Source: Propionivibrio sp.
Lineage (GTDB): Bacteria > Pseudomonadota > Gammaproteobacteria > Burkholderiales > Rhodocyclaceae
Assembly (NCBI GenBank): GCA_003249625.1
Contig: QKII01000110.1
Location: 1 to 31,825 of the forward strand
DNA: 31,825 bases
Direction of reading: 5' to 3'
Position numbers and translations under genes: made by a program. The notes beneath the pieces are model-generated. The model saw nothing but the letters and a program-made list of their open reading frames with translations. It was not told the origin of the DNA and made no database searches. Positions 1 through 9,320 of this stretch are shown one piece after another; positions within the stretch are counted from its first letter, which is position 1, and each line of letters starts with the position of its first letter.

Positions 1-114
1 AAGATCCTCGTTACCAGCGACGAAGAGCGAGCGCATCTTGGTGAGCTTGAAGCCATTGACGCAAGGGTTCAGCTGCTTCGTAACCGGTTGCGGAGCGGGG
101 AGCGGGTGATGTAA
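1..114 (+). CDS. 3' end of an unrecognised gene (partial)
   Basis: An open frame runs from the first base of the window to a TAA at 112-114 and gives 37 C-terminal residues ending in GERVM. The tail is charged and looks helical (acidic stretch DEERAHLGELEAID, then basic LLRNRLR). Nothing in it identifies a family. The gene lies upstream of, and in the same direction as, the lipoprotein gene at 210, with 95 bases between them. Coding status rests only on the uninterrupted frame and its codon use, so confidence is moderate. Confidence 0.45.
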   Translation, partial: KILVTSDEERAHLGELEAIDARVQLLRNRLRSGERVM

Positions 115-138
115 TTGTTGTAGGCATCTTCCCGCTTG

Positions 139-205
139 TTTCACTTTTTCTCCGTGAAAACGGCGTCCTATCATGAATCGTCAGTCAGGTTCTTCATCGG
201 GAGGG
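139..205 (+). promoter_or_regulatory. Leader of the lipoprotein gene: small inverted repeat, -10-like box, ribosome binding site
   Basis: A 6-bp inverted repeat TTTCAC/GTGAAA (139-144 and 154-159, 9-base spacer) is followed by TATCAT at 169-174, which could serve as a -10 box. No convincing -35 lies 17 bases before it. A purine-rich GGGAGG sits a few bases before the ATG at 210 and supports that start. The promoter assignment is tentative. Confidence 0.3.
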
Positions 206-209
206 CGTC

Positions 210-857
210 ATGAAAACTTCAAACAGCCTCGTTGCTACCGTATTGATCTGTCTTGCACTCGGAGGATGTGCCACCAGCCGCGCCGTGCTCGATGTCTCCG
301 CGCCGAGTTCCACCTCTGTCGCCCAACCCAATGGCAAAACGGTCCTGATCAATTCGCCACGCGACATGCGGGTCTTCCAGATAGCTCCATCGTCTCCGGA
401 CATTCCTTCTCTCGATCCAAGCGAGGAACAGAATGACGCAATCCGGCTTCGGGCTGTCGGGCGAAAAAGAAATACGTTCGGCAAGGCACTGGGCGACATT
501 ATCCTGGCCGAGGGGAAAACCGTCGAAACATTGACCTCGGCTTCCATTGCACAGGCATTTACCGATAAAGGCTATCGGGTCATCACGAACAGGAATGAGG
601 CGACCAACGATACTTTTGTCGTCGAAGTGATCATCAACAAATTCTGGGCATGGATGAATCCCGGTTTTTGGGCCATTACCTTGAGTGCCGAAATTTCTAC
701 GGACCTGACGATAAAGTCAATGGAAGGGCGTGAGATAAAGAGGGTGTCGGTAAAAGCATCCGACAACTATCAAGTGGCAACGGAGGGGAATTGGATGGAG
801 GTCATCGACAACGCACTGCATCTTTTCGTCGATGATTTGAAATCGAAACTCAAGTAA
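210..857 (+). CDS. Putative outer-membrane lipoprotein, unknown function
   Basis: This 215-residue protein starts MKTSNSLVATVLICLALGGC. It has a short basic N-region, a hydrophobic stretch and the lipobox LGGC with Cys at residue 20, so it should be cleaved and lipidated by signal peptidase II. There is no Asp after the Cys, which favours sorting to the outer membrane. The mature part is soluble with alternating strands and helices. Its second half (residues about 100-215) resembles the general plan of YajG-type lipoproteins: a helix with SIAQAFTDKGYRV followed by beta strands such as FVVEVIINKFWAWM. That comparison is from memory and is weak. A GGGAGG ribosome binding site supports the ATG start. 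Base composition is somewhat more AT-rich than its neighbours. The next gene is convergent, so it is probably transcribed alone or with the fragment upstream. Confidence 0.8.
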   Translation: MKTSNSLVATVLICLALGGCATSRAVLDVSAPSSTSVAQPNGKTVLINSPRDMRVFQIAPSSPDIPSLDPSEEQNDAIRLRAVGRKRNTFGKALGDIILAEGKTVETLTSASIAQAFTDKGYRVITNRNEATNDTFVVEVIINKFWAWMNPGFWAITLSAEISTDLTIKSMEGREIKRVSVKASDNYQVATEGNWMEVIDNALHLFVDDLKSKLK

Positions 858-934
858 CTGGCATGATCGCAGGATAACGCTGCGTTGCGTCCGCTACAGC
901 GACGACAACGTGGCGTGCATGGGCGCCTCTCCCA

Positions 935-3460
935 TCATTCGCTTGATGATGTGGCCGTTTTTACCTCAGAGGGCAATGCAGCCTGCAGGGATCTTATCAA
1001 GACTGGAAAGCGTTCAGCTAATGGATACAAGGCAGATTGTGCCGCTGAACTATCGCCCTGCTTGAGGGCAATGTTCAGGTCGCTGAGTAGAGAGTGAATC
1101 GTCATCGCCCCGACGTTGCCGGCAGCCCCCTTGAGTGCGTGTGCGATCTTCTCTGCCGAATCCAGTGCACCTTGCTGAATGAGTTCGGCAATGCGCTGAA
1201 CGTCATCACTGTGAACGTCGATGAAAAGCCTGAGCAGGCGCACGTAGCTGGACAGCTTGCCGCGGAAGAACCTCATGCCGGCATTCAGATCGAGATCGGG
1301 AATGGCGCTCAGCCGAGAGCGCAACAACTCGTCCGGATCCTTCCGCGTGTTATCTGTCGAAGATTCTTCAATCTCGCTACGGTCGGTACGAGCGCAACGT
1401 TGTGGCAGCCATTTCAACAGCATGGCGAACAGCGTTTCGGGATCGATCGGTTTTGCGATGTGGTCGTTCATGCCGGCACGCACGGCCACTTGACGGTCTT
1501 CGTCAAAGGCATTGGCGGTCATTGCAAGGATGGGGATGTCGTTCCACCCCGGCAGTGTCCGGATGGCTCGTGTCGCATCGAGGCCGTCGAGATGCGGCAT
1601 CTGAATGTCCATCAGTACCAGGTCGTAATGATTTTCGCGCGCCAGTTCCAGCGCGGCCATGCCGTCCTCAGCGACGTCCGCCGCCAAGCCCACGCTGTGC
1701 AGCAACTCAAGGGCGACTTCGCGATTGATGGAGTTGTCTTCAGCCAGCAGCAGGCGTGCGGAGCCAGTTCGCTCGCAAAGCTGCTTTTCCGCATCGGAAG
1801 GAGGTGTCACCGTCTGTGGCAGGATGCCATGGCCGCGTCGGACGCGAGAGGTGAACCAGAAGGTGCTGCCTTTCCCCGGCGTGCTCTCTGCTCCCGCCTG
1901 GCCGCCCATAAGTTCAGCCAGTCTTCGGGTGATGGAAAGCCCAAGACCCGTGCCGCCGAATTGGCGAGTGGTTGAAACGTCAGACTGTGTGAATGACTGG
2001 AACAAGCGGGCCAGACGCTCGGCATCGATGCCGATTCCGGTATCGCTGACCGTAAAGCGTATCAGCAGTTCATCACCCTGTTCCTCAACCAGCTGGGCTG
2101 CCAGCGTTATCTGGCCGTGCGTGGTGAATTTGAGTGCGTTGCCGGCGTAATTGAGGACGGCTTGGCGCAGGCGCATTACATCGCCACGGAGCTTGTTGGG
2201 TACGTCATTGGCAATAATGTGGATTTCCAGCCCCTTGGCGCGTGCTGTTTCACCTAGTATCGAGCGGACCTGGTCGAGTACGTCCGAGAGCGTGAAGTCA
2301 CTGTGTTCCAGTTGCAGCTTGCCTGCTTCAATCTTGGAGATGTCGAGGATGTCGTTGATGATCGAAAGCAGGTGTTTCCCGGCGGCATCGATTTTGCGAA
2401 GACGATCCGCCTGACTCGGCGTGGCCTCGTTGCGCAGCAGGTGGGTCAGGCCAAGAATGGCATTGAGCGGCGTCCGGATTTCGTGCGACATGTTGCTGAG
2501 AAAGGCGCTCTTTGCTTCACTCGCCGCTTCGGCGTCTTTCTTTGCCGCAACGAGTTCGTTGGTTCTCTCGGCAACACGCGTTTCCAGGGCAGCGTTGAGT
2601 TCGCGAATCTCGACGATTCGACCTTCGACCGCGTCGGCCATGCGATTGAAATCTTCGCCGAGTTCGGTCAGTTCGTCGGAACCGCGCACAGGTACGCGCG
2701 CTTGATGGTCGCCGACCGCGACTCTTCGCGCGGTCTGGCGCAGCAATTGAATCCGGCGCAGGACAAATCGATCAATGAAGTAGCCCAGCGTCAGGAAGGA
2801 TAACAACAGGGTCAGTCCATCGCGAATCAGGCGGGACTGGAAACGCTGGATTACATGGGCATCGTAGCGTTCCATTGGCAGCTTGATGCTCATCACACCA
2901 CGAAGGTCGCCTTCCCGGTAATCAAAAGAGGCTCCTGCATAGGTCTTGCGGATGCTTTGCGGGGCATTTGCCTCGGCACCATGACACTGCAGACAGTAGC
3001 CTTCGATCCAGATCGGGGCTGTGTAGTGGAGCCAGCGCATTCCGTCGTCTTCGACAATTGGCTCCAGGCGTTCCTTGGCCGTCGGGTTGGCGCGGTAGTA
3101 ATCCATGGCCGCCTTCTCGAACCTGTCTGCACGGTTCGCTGGGTTGCGCGGTCTGTCGGAAACGTTGTTGAACCGATAGCCGTTGTCGTTCCATTCCTTG
3201 TAATCGGCGGAAATCCGGCCCATCGCGTGAGCCGGCAGAAAGCCGACCGTGTCGTCTGTTACCGGCAGGCCGCTTTTGATGAACTGCCGGTGATAAATCC
3301 TGCGCGTGGCCATGAGGATGCCACGGATGGTGTGTACGTCGATTTCAAGTTCGGCTCGCTGATCGGCGTGAATTTTGCGCCAGGCGAACGCGAGATCCGT
3401 GCCCAGAATAACCACCAGGGTTATCCCGAGAACCATCCACATTCGTGTGCGCAGCTTCAT
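935..3460 (-). CDS. Hybrid sensor histidine kinase with periplasmic c-type heme-like domain, receiver and HPt
   Basis: This 841-residue phosphorelay protein carries several signalling modules. A membrane segment at about 9-27 leads into a periplasmic region at about 28-210 that contains a CXXCH motif (Cys156, Cys159, His160). The region looks like the DUF3365/Tll0287-type heme sensor domain. A second membrane segment (about 212-230) and a HAMP domain (about 231-283) follow, then a coiled linker, HisKA with the phospho-accepting His326 in SHEIRTPLN, and HATPase_c with the N box (NALKF) and G boxes (DTGIGI, GGTGLGL). Next come a receiver (about 568-685, Asp618 in LMDIQMP) and a C-terminal HPt with His774 in [10 protein letters not shown]. 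All catalytic residues are present, so a full His-Asp-His relay is likely, with output to a response regulator not seen here. The heme would suggest sensing of redox state, O2 or NO; that is inference. No good ribosome binding site precedes the ATG. The MCP gene lies upstream in the same direction with a 286-base gap. Confidence 0.93.
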   Translation of the reverse strand: MKLRTRMWMVLGITLVVILGTDLAFAWRKIHADQRAELEIDVHTIRGILMATRRIYHRQFIKSGLPVTDDTVGFLPAHAMGRISADYKEWNDNGYRFNNVSDRPRNPANRADRFEKAAMDYYRANPTAKERLEPIVEDDGMRWLHYTAPIWIEGYCLQCHGAEANAPQSIRKTYAGASFDYREGDLRGVMSIKLPMERYDAHVIQRFQSRLIRDGLTLLLSFLTLGYFIDRFVLRRIQLLRQTARRVAVGDHQARVPVRGSDELTELGEDFNRMADAVEGRIVEIRELNAALETRVAERTNELVAAKKDAEAASEAKSAFLSNMSHEIRTPLNAILGLTHLLRNEATPSQADRLRKIDAAGKHLLSIINDILDISKIEAGKLQLEHSDFTLSDVLDQVRSILGETARAKGLEIHIIANDVPNKLRGDVMRLRQAVLNYAGNALKFTTHGQITLAAQLVEEQGDELLIRFTVSDTGIGIDAERLARLFQSFTQSDVSTTRQFGGTGLGLSITRRLAELMGGQAGAESTPGKGSTFWFTSRVRRGHGILPQTVTPPSDAEKQLCERTGSARLLLAEDNSINREVALELLHSVGLAADVAEDGMAALELARENHYDLVLMDIQMPHLDGLDATRAIRTLPGWNDIPILAMTANAFDEDRQVAVRAGMNDHIAKPIDPETLFAMLLKWLPQRCARTDRSEIEESSTDNTRKDPDELLRSRLSAIPDLDLNAGMRFFRGKLSSYVRLLRLFIDVHSDDVQRIAELIQQGALDSAEKIAHALKGAAGNVGAMTIHSLLSDLNIALKQGDSSAAQSALYPLAERFPVLIRSLQAALPSEVKTATSSSE

Positions 3461-3746
3461 GACAGGAGATCGTTTAAAAAATGATACTGGCGGGAGTTCG
3501 GGGCAAGAAGTGCCAGCACGGGCTGTCCGATAAAAGAACCTTCTCGGGAGCCAACTTCAGAATAGCAGCAAATTACCCTTCAAAATACCGCACGAATATT
3601 TTTTCTGTTGCATATGCCTCGGCACCGGCGTGTCTGTCAGGCCGGATTCGGTGTTTTGCGACACCGCCAGTGCCTTGATGGGTTTGCGCTTGGCCTTGTC
3701 GAGGTGAGGCTGAACTTGCTGGTCCGCCCGACCGGGCAGCTCCTTA

Positions 3747-5831
3747 TCAGTGTTGCATGCCGGAAACCAGGTGCCGTGCCAGGTGCTTGTCCACCTTCAG
3801 AATATGGTTCAGGAGCCAGTCGCGCAGGAAACCCATCAGTTCGACACTGATGGCGGCCTGACCCGAGTCGAATTTCTTCTTGAAGGCGCTGACCTCGGCG
3901 ACGAGCTTTTTGTGCTCGGCCAGATGCGCTTCGGCTTTCGGGTAGGCGTTTTGCTTCATCTGGTCTTCCTCGTAGGCGAAGTGCTTCACCGTGTAATCGA
4001 CCAGTTCGTTGAGTACTCTCCCCATCGCTTGGGTGCCTTCGCCGGAGTGCATGGCGCCGTTGAGTTCGTTGGCGATTTCGACCAGGCGCTGGTGCTGTTC
4101 ATCGATTCCTGAATGGCCGACGAACAAGGCGGGCGACCAATCGATCAGATTTTGCGTTGACGCGGATTTTTTCTGGATAGTGTGGTGACCATGGGCTTGC
4201 CCGAGATCAAAGCGACGCGTCATCTCGAAAAGGTCGGCTGCATCCTTTTCCAGTGCCTTGGCCGTTTCATGCGACTGACGGATGGCGGAATCGGCGCTGG
4301 AGGTCGATTGCGAAACCTGGTCCACCTGCTCGACAATCTCGCGAATGCGCCGGGCCTGCTCGGTGGTTGATCCGGCCAGTCGGTTCATCTTGTCGAGCGA
4401 GGTCATCGCGTGTTCTTCGATTTCGCGCAATGTCTGTGCGGCTCGGTCGGATTGTTCGACCCCGGCGGCGATGACCGGGGCGGCGGCATCCATTCCGGCG
4501 ACGGCGCGGTTGGTGTCTTCTTCGATTGACTGGAGAAGGCGGGCGATGTCCCCCGTGCTGGCCGTTGTTCGCTCAGCGAGTTTCCGTACTTCGTCGGCCA
4601 CGACGGCGAACCCGCGGCCCTGTTCTCCGGCGCGAGCAGCCTCGATTGCGGCATTGAGGGCGAGCAGGTTGGTTTGGTCGGCAATTTCCTTGATGACGGT
4701 CGCCATCCGGTTGATTTCCTGCATCCGTTCGACCAGCAGCAGTACCAGTCGCGAGGACTCGTTGACCCGCGTCGCGATGCTCTGCATGTCGGACGAGACC
4801 TGGCTGGCCAGATGGGCGCCGTCCTTCGAGCGACGGGCGACTTCCTGCGAACTGACTTCGGTTTCACTGGCCAGTGCGGTGACGGTTTCGACGCTGGAGG
4901 CCAGTTCGAGTACGCCATCGCGGGTGTTCTGAACCACCGAGTATTGCAGCTGCGTTGCGAGATTGATCTGATTCGATTCGGACGAGAGCTTTTCGAGGCT
5001 TGACTGGACATCCTGCGCGTTTTTCTCGATGCCTTGCAAAAGGCTGTACAGGCTGTTCTTCATTTCCTGGAAAGCGAAGAGCAGGCTGGAGGTGTCGTTG
5101 GGCTGCAGGGATATCTCGCCAGTCAGGTCGCCGTTGGCGATCTTTCGGGCCACGATGATTGCCTCACGCGGTTCGCCGCCCACCTGGTCGACAATGCTCC
5201 GCCGGATCAATTGACCGAGCACGATCAGAACAATGGTGGTGAAAAGGACAATGCCGCCGAGTTTGCCTGCCTCGGTATAGAACTCGTCATTCAGTTGGTT
5301 AACGTATACCCCGGTTCCGATGACCCAGCCCCAGGGTTCGAACAGTTTGACGTAGGAAACCTTGTCTTCGACCTTCTTCGTTTCGGGGTTCGTGCCAACA
5401 TAGTCAACGTACCCTTGCTTTTGGCTCTTGACTGTCTTGACGAACTCCAGATAGATCGCTTTTCCCGACGGATCCTTGTTTTCGCTCTGGTTCGTGCCTT
5501 CGGTTTGCGGCCGGATCGGGTGCATGATGCTTGTCGGCTGCAGGTCGTTGAGCCAGAAATATTCAATCCCCTCGTAACGTGCCTTGCGCAGGCTTTCCTT
5601 GGCCAGCGTTTGCGCCTGCTCGAGAGGCATGGCGCCGGATTTGACCTGGTCATCGTAAAACGCCAACTGGGTATGGGCGTACTCGACCAGACTGCGGATT
5701 TTGATCTTCTGGCCGTCGATTACGCAATGGCGGAGGGAAATCAGCGCGAACGCGAAACCGAGGAGCAGACCGACCGCTCCGAAAGCGGCCAGCAGGAACA
5801 TTCGGGTAGACAGCCTCATTCTTGAAAACAT
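3747..5831 (-). CDS. Methyl-accepting chemotaxis protein with C-terminal bacteriohemerythrin domain
   Basis: This 694-residue chemoreceptor has a membrane segment at about 11-33 and a periplasmic single-Cache domain (about 35-190) containing YFWLND. A second membrane segment (about 191-210) and a HAMP domain (about 211-262) follow. The long cytoplasmic helical bundle has its conserved signalling tip at about 382-422 ([20 protein letters not shown]). After residue 560 comes a complete bacteriohemerythrin domain with all seven expected iron ligands: His580, His617, Glu621, His636, His640, His676 and Asp681. The domain should hold an O2-binding diiron site in the cytoplasm, so the receptor may combine a periplasmic ligand with an aerotaxis signal through CheA/CheW. 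No che gene is in the window. The ATG is preceded on its strand by AGGA with a 7-base gap. The family is certain; the ligand is unknown. Confidence 0.95.
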   Translation of the reverse strand: MFSRMRLSTRMFLLAAFGAVGLLLGFAFALISLRHCVIDGQKIKIRSLVEYAHTQLAFYDDQVKSGAMPLEQAQTLAKESLRKARYEGIEYFWLNDLQPTSIMHPIRPQTEGTNQSENKDPSGKAIYLEFVKTVKSQKQGYVDYVGTNPETKKVEDKVSYVKLFEPWGWVIGTGVYVNQLNDEFYTEAGKLGGIVLFTTIVLIVLGQLIRRSIVDQVGGEPREAIIVARKIANGDLTGEISLQPNDTSSLLFAFQEMKNSLYSLLQGIEKNAQDVQSSLEKLSSESNQINLATQLQYSVVQNTRDGVLELASSVETVTALASETEVSSQEVARRSKDGAHLASQVSSDMQSIATRVNESSRLVLLLVERMQEINRMATVIKEIADQTNLLALNAAIEAARAGEQGRGFAVVADEVRKLAERTTASTGDIARLLQSIEEDTNRAVAGMDAAAPVIAAGVEQSDRAAQTLREIEEHAMTSLDKMNRLAGSTTEQARRIREIVEQVDQVSQSTSSADSAIRQSHETAKALEKDAADLFEMTRRFDLGQAHGHHTIQKKSASTQNLIDWSPALFVGHSGIDEQHQRLVEIANELNGAMHSGEGTQAMGRVLNELVDYTVKHFAYEEDQMKQNAYPKAEAHLAEHKKLVAEVSAFKKKFDSGQAAISVELMGFLRDWLLNHILKVDKHLARHLVSGMQH

Positions 5832-5976
5832 CGTGACATCCTAAAATTGTCTGAATCAACACGGGCAGAAGTTCGCGCCGGCGGAACTTTACCGGAGAGT
5901 GCGCCATGGCGTCACTGCTGTCATACGAGATTGCCCGCGAGTGTTGTATTTTTGATGTGAAAAAAAAGATGACATG

Positions 5977-6873
5977 TCAGTGCTGGTGCAGTGCCGTTTG
6001 CGCTGCCGACACGATCCGGCGTGTCAGTTCTTCAAGGAGTGAGGAGGCCGAGCGGGCATATTGCCAGTGCAACGGAACGTCCAGCGGGGTTTCGGCGACC
6101 AGTTCGACCAGACTGCCTTCCTGCAGGAGCGGGGCGATGAGCGCAACGGGATGCAGGCCCCATCCCATGCCGACGAGGGATGCTGTGACGAATGCTTGTG
6201 GTGACGGCAACGTATGCCGCGGCAGCTCGATGTGCCGGTGGCATTGGCGCTGGGCCCATCGCGTCTGCAACTCGTCCTTGTTGTTGAATACGAGGCTGGG
6301 CGCCTTTGCCAGGCTGCCGGCCCCAACTCCGTTGGGAAAATGGCGTTGCACAAAGGCCGGGCTGGCGGCGGCGACATAACGCATTGAGCCGAGTGACCGA
6401 CTGTTGCACCCTGGCACCGGGCGGCCGGTGGCCGCCACCGTGCCAAGCACTTTGCCGCTACGCAACCATTCGGCGGTGCAGTCCTGATCGTCGACGGCAA
6501 TGTCCAACAAAACCGGGGCGTCCGCGGCGAAGGCGGCGATCACCGGCGCGAACCAGGTGGCCAGGCTGTCGGCATTGACTGCGACCGGCAGCGACACCCG
6601 GATGGCGCTTTCCGGGGCGAGCGCCGGCACGGCTTCCTGCAGCTCCCGCTCCAGTAACATTACCCGCTCGACATGCTGGCAGAGCCGTTGCCCCATCGCT
6701 GTGGCCGTACAAGGCTGCCTGCGGACCACCAGCGCACAGCCGACGCGCTCTTCCAGCAGGCGAATGCGCTGCGAGATGGCCGAGGGCGTGACGTTCAGCG
6801 CGCGCGACGCGCGCTCGAAGCTTCCTTCGCGAACGACGGAAGACAGGGCAAGGAGAGATTGATAGTCGAGCAC
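5977..6873 (-). CDS. argP: LysR-family regulator, ArgP type
   Basis: This 298-residue LysR-type protein has an N-terminal winged helix-turn-helix (residues about 2-60; GSFERASRALNVTPSAISQR) followed by the effector-binding domain (about 90-290). The phrase VVREGSFERASRALNVTPSAISQRI is typical of ArgP/LysG, the regulator that reads intracellular lysine or arginine and controls the LysE/ArgO exporter. It is divergent from exactly such an exporter at 6972, with 98 bases between starts, which is the standard arrangement for this pair. The start is a GTG at 6873 without a clear Shine-Dalgarno; starting here preserves the whole DNA-binding domain. A TAGAAT box (plus-strand positions 6920-6925) lies about 47-52 bases upstream and may be its -10. 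Assignment to the ArgP subfamily is confident; the effector amino acid is inferred. Confidence 0.88.
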   Translation of the reverse strand: MLDYQSLLALSSVVREGSFERASRALNVTPSAISQRIRLLEERVGCALVVRRQPCTATAMGQRLCQHVERVMLLERELQEAVPALAPESAIRVSLPVAVNADSLATWFAPVIAAFAADAPVLLDIAVDDQDCTAEWLRSGKVLGTVAATGRPVPGCNSRSLGSMRYVAAASPAFVQRHFPNGVGAGSLAKAPSLVFNNKDELQTRWAQRQCHRHIELPRHTLPSPQAFVTASLVGMGWGLHPVALIAPLLQEGSLVELVAETPLDVPLHWQYARSASSLLEELTRRIVSAAQTALHQH

Positions 6874-6911
6874 GAGATTAGAGGAGCTTAAGAAGCGTTA
6901 GAAAGGATAGT

Positions 6912-6940
6912 TTGTCTTGATTCTACCGGGCGGGCAATCT
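6912..6940. promoter_or_regulatory. Divergent argP/argO promoter region
   Basis: On the plus strand TTGTCT (6912-6917) and CAATCT (6935-6940) are separated by 17 bases and could be the -35 and -10 of the exporter gene. On the minus strand TAGAAT (6920-6925) is a good -10 for the regulator, although no -35 is evident upstream of it. The two candidate promoters overlap, which would let one bound ArgP dimer influence both directions. The assignment is from sequence inspection only. Confidence 0.4.
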
Positions 6941-6971
6941 TGCGTCTCCTTGTTTTTGTCGAGAATTTTCC

Positions 6972-7595
6972 ATGTTTCTTCCGGTCTTCCTCCATGGGCT
7001 CTCGCTGGGCTTGGGGCTCATCGTCGCCATCGGTGCCCAGAACGCCTTTGTGTTGCGGCAAGGGCTCCGCAACGAACATGTTCTCAGCGTCGTGACGTTT
7101 TGCGCGCTGGCTGACGCGGCCTTGATCAGCGCCGGTGTCATGGGCATGGCGCAGGTGCTTGAACAACATTCGGAGCTTGCGCGCGCTCTGGCTCTAGCCG
7201 GCGCTGCGTTCCTGACTGTATATGGCTGTCGGGCTTTCCAGCGAGCCGGGCTAGGGCTGCGCCTGAAGGCGTCCGTCGGCACTACAAGTCTTAGCCGCAG
7301 ATCGGCGATCCTTCAGGCGGCGGCGTTTACTTTCCTGAACCCGCACGTCTACCTCGATACGGTGTTGCTGATGGGCGGCATCGGCGCTCAGCACGCGTCG
7401 CCTTCGCGTGAGTGGTTCATCCTCGGTGCGAGTACGGCTAGTCTGTGCTGGTTTCTTTTGCTCGGGTTTGGCGCTCGATCGCTTGCGCCGGTGTTCGGCC
7501 GCCCGCGCTCGTGGCAGGTGCTCGATGGACTGATTGGCTTAACCATGTGGGTATTGGCCGCGTTGCTGCTGCGCCACGTAACGATAGATATTTGA
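6972..7595 (+). CDS. argO: LysE/ArgO-family amino-acid exporter
   Basis: This 207-residue inner-membrane protein has about six hydrophobic segments and the LysE-family hallmark near the N-terminus (HGLSLGLGLIVAIGAQNAFVLRQGL, residues about 8-32). A second conserved block, TFLNPHVYLDTVLLMGG (about 119-135), holds the NPHVYLDT signature of ArgO. The family exports basic amino acids, arginine or lysine, or toxic analogues such as canavanine. Length matches the family. The ATG has a weak GAGAA ribosome binding site 6 bases upstream. It is divergent from the ArgP-type gene, which probably activates it when arginine or lysine accumulates. The start of the nitrogen-fixation operon follows directly, and no terminator was found between them. 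Confidence 0.9.
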   Translation: MFLPVFLHGLSLGLGLIVAIGAQNAFVLRQGLRNEHVLSVVTFCALADAALISAGVMGMAQVLEQHSELARALALAGAAFLTVYGCRAFQRAGLGLRLKASVGTTSLSRRSAILQAAAFTFLNPHVYLDTVLLMGGIGAQHASPSREWFILGASTASLCWFLLLGFGARSLAPVFGRPRSWQVLDGLIGLTMWVLAALLLRHVTIDI

Positions 7596-7644
7596 AAGGT
7601 GATCGGTTGCCGGCTTTGTCACGGCTCGTCGCATTGTCTTCTTC

Positions 7645-7666
7645 TTGTATGTAACGCGACAAACAA
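7645..7666. promoter_or_regulatory. Two overlapping NifA-type upstream activator sites
   Basis: Two exact matches to the NifA site TGT-N10-ACA occur, at 7646-7661 and 7650-7665, offset by 4 bases. Together they form a 22-base imperfect palindrome (TTGT and TGT on the left, ACA and ACAA on the right). They lie about 80-100 bases upstream of the expected start site of the nifB promoter, the usual distance for NifA binding. They are assigned as NifA sites because of the perfect sigma-54 promoter and nifB downstream. Confidence 0.82.
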
Positions 7667-7717
7667 TCGCTGGAAATAAGGTTATATAAAACAGCGTGTT
7701 GCGTTTTATTTTTGTGC

Positions 7718-7733
7718 TGGCACAACCATTGCT
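7718..7733 (+). promoter_or_regulatory. Sigma-54 (-24/-12) promoter of the nifB operon
   Basis: TGGCACAACCATTGCT matches the RpoN consensus TGGCAC-N5-TTGCW at every defined position, with the -24 GG at 7719-7720 and the -12 GC at 7731-7732. Transcription should begin about 7744. That rules out an upstream GTG at 7696 as the nifB start and fits the GTG at 7768. Activation by NifA is expected from the sites at 7646-7665. Confidence 0.93.
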
Positions 7734-7767
7734 CATTGAAGGTCGGACAGACTCCGCGGAGATAAAT

Positions 7768-9297
7768 GTGAGCGATGTGAGCCTTCAGACAACGGAAAAC
7801 TCGGTTTTCATGGCGTCCCCGTCAGCGGGCGGCGGATGCAGTGCTGGCAGTTGCGGTTCGACATCGGCGCAGATGAACGCGCTACCGGATGACGTGCGTG
7901 CCAGGGTGCAGGACCACCCGTGCTATTCGGAAGACGCGCATCACTACTTTGCCAGGATGCATGCGGCGGTGGCACCGGCGTGCAATATTCAGTGCAACTA
8001 CTGCAACCGCAAATACGATTGCGCCAACGAATCGCGACCCGGTGTCGTTTCGGAAGTGCTGACGCCGGAGCAGGCGGTAAAGAAGACGCTGGCCGTGGCA
8101 GCGCACATTCCCCAGTTGTCGGTACTCGGCATTGCCGGCCCTGGCGACCCTTTGGCCAATCCTCAGCGCACCTTTGCCACCTTCCGTCAATTGGCCGAGA
8201 AGGCGCCGGACATCAAGCTCTGTGTGTCGACCAACGGCTTGGCTTTGCCCGAATGCGTCGACGAACTGGCGAAGCACAACATCGAACATGTCACGATCAC
8301 CATCAACTGCGTCGATCCGGAGATCGGCGCAAAGATCTATCCATGGATCTTCTGGAAGAACAAGCGCATTCGCGGCCGCGCTGCAGCGGAAATCCTCATC
8401 GCCCAGCAACAGAAGGGGCTGGAGATGCTGGTGGCGCGCGGGATTCTGGTCAAGGTCAATTCGGTGATGATTCCCGGCGTCAACGACGAACATCTCAAGG
8501 AGGTCTCGCGCATCGTCAAGGCCAAGGGCGCCTTCCTGCACAACGTGATGCCGCTGATCGCCGAACCCGAACACGGAACCTACTTCGGCCTCATGGGGCA
8601 ACGTAGCCCGACGTCGGCGGAGCTTAAAGAACTGCAGGACGCCTGCGAAGGCGACATGAACATGATGCGCCATTGCCGCCAGTGTCGTGCCGACGCGGTG
8701 GGCCTGCTCGGCGAGGACCGTGGTTCTGAATTTACGCTGGAGAAAGTCGACGCGATGGAAATCGACCATGAGGCGGCACTGGCCCGTCGCATGGAGTTTC
8801 GTGCCAAGGCCAACGCCGAGTTGGCGGCGAAGCGGGCACGCGCCCACGCTACACCGCTGGGGGCACACGTCATCACGCTGCATCGCCCGGCACGCAAGCC
8901 GCAGGGCCGACCCGTGCTGATGGCAGTGGCGACAAAGGGCAGCGGCGTGGTCAACGAGCATTTCGGCTACGCGCGCGAGTTTTTGGTCTACGAGGCGACC
9001 GAATCAGGCGCGCAGTTGGTCGGCCATCGGCGGACCGACAAGTATTGCGGTGGTAGCGAGAGCTGCGGTGACGGCGAGTCGCGCATCGAGCGCATCGTCC
9101 GGGCGCTGGAAGGCTGCGAAGTAGTGCTTTGCTCGCGCATCGGCTACGAACCTTGGAGCAGGCTGGAAGCGGCGGGTATCCGACCGGATGCCGAGCATGC
9201 CATGGAACAGATCGAGGATGCAGTAATGGCTGTCTGGCGCGGCATGCTGGATTCCGGAAAGTTGACTACCGCCAGCGCCTCCGGCCGCTGCGCATGA
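7768..9297 (+). CDS. nifB: NifB, radical SAM FeMo-cofactor precursor (NifB-co) synthase
   Basis: NifB fuses two [4Fe-4S] clusters with a SAM-derived carbide to make the 8Fe core (NifB-co), the precursor of FeMo-co. With the GTG start the protein has 509 residues. The radical-SAM motif CNIQCNYC uses Cys72, Cys76 and Cys79, with further conserved cysteines at 24, 29, 52 and 85. The SAM-binding GIAGPGDPLAN lies at about 121-131, and the cluster-ligand pair CRQC (Cys303, Cys306) follows. A C-terminal NifX/NafY-like cofactor-binding domain spans about 381-496 (EHFGYAREF, CGGSESCGDGES). The GTG at 7768 has GGAG 6 bases before it and follows the predicted transcript start; the ATG at 7810 is the alternative and has a weaker site. 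It is the first gene of the operon. The full-length domain architecture suggests a functional enzyme. The neighbouring ferredoxin gene begins 23 bases downstream. Confidence 0.97.
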   Translation: MSDVSLQTTENSVFMASPSAGGGCSAGSCGSTSAQMNALPDDVRARVQDHPCYSEDAHHYFARMHAAVAPACNIQCNYCNRKYDCANESRPGVVSEVLTPEQAVKKTLAVAAHIPQLSVLGIAGPGDPLANPQRTFATFRQLAEKAPDIKLCVSTNGLALPECVDELAKHNIEHVTITINCVDPEIGAKIYPWIFWKNKRIRGRAAAEILIAQQQKGLEMLVARGILVKVNSVMIPGVNDEHLKEVSRIVKAKGAFLHNVMPLIAEPEHGTYFGLMGQRSPTSAELKELQDACEGDMNMMRHCRQCRADAVGLLGEDRGSEFTLEKVDAMEIDHEAALARRMEFRAKANAELAAKRARAHATPLGAHVITLHRPARKPQGRPVLMAVATKGSGVVNEHFGYAREFLVYEATESGAQLVGHRRTDKYCGGSESCGDGESRIERIVRALEGCEVVLCSRIGYEPWSRLEAAGIRPDAEHAMEQIEDAVMAVWRGMLDSGKLTTASASGRCA

Positions 9298-9320
9298 ACG
9301 AACCGCACGGAGGATAGGGA

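Noticed and set aside
1094..1975. Plus-strand open frame of 293 codons opposite the hybrid kinase
   Set aside because: It is antisense to receiver and kinase motifs that are fully conserved on the other strand.
3461..3746. Possible gene or gene remnant between the kinase and chemoreceptor genes
   Set aside because: Only short frames with poor codon use are present; a GCCCGACCGGGC palindrome near 3726-3737 lacks a T-tract and is not convincing as a terminator.
5832..5900. TAAAGTT upstream of the chemoreceptor, like a flagellar sigma-28 -35 box
   Set aside because: No GCCGATAA-like -10 follows at the required distance.
5955..5985. A8 run next to the palindrome TGACATGTCA after the ArgP-type gene, like a terminator
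   Set aside because: The palindrome has no room for a loop and gives no stable stem before the T-run.
7696..7767. GTG at 7696 as the nifB start
   Set aside because: It lies upstream of the sigma-54 promoter and so would not be on the transcript.
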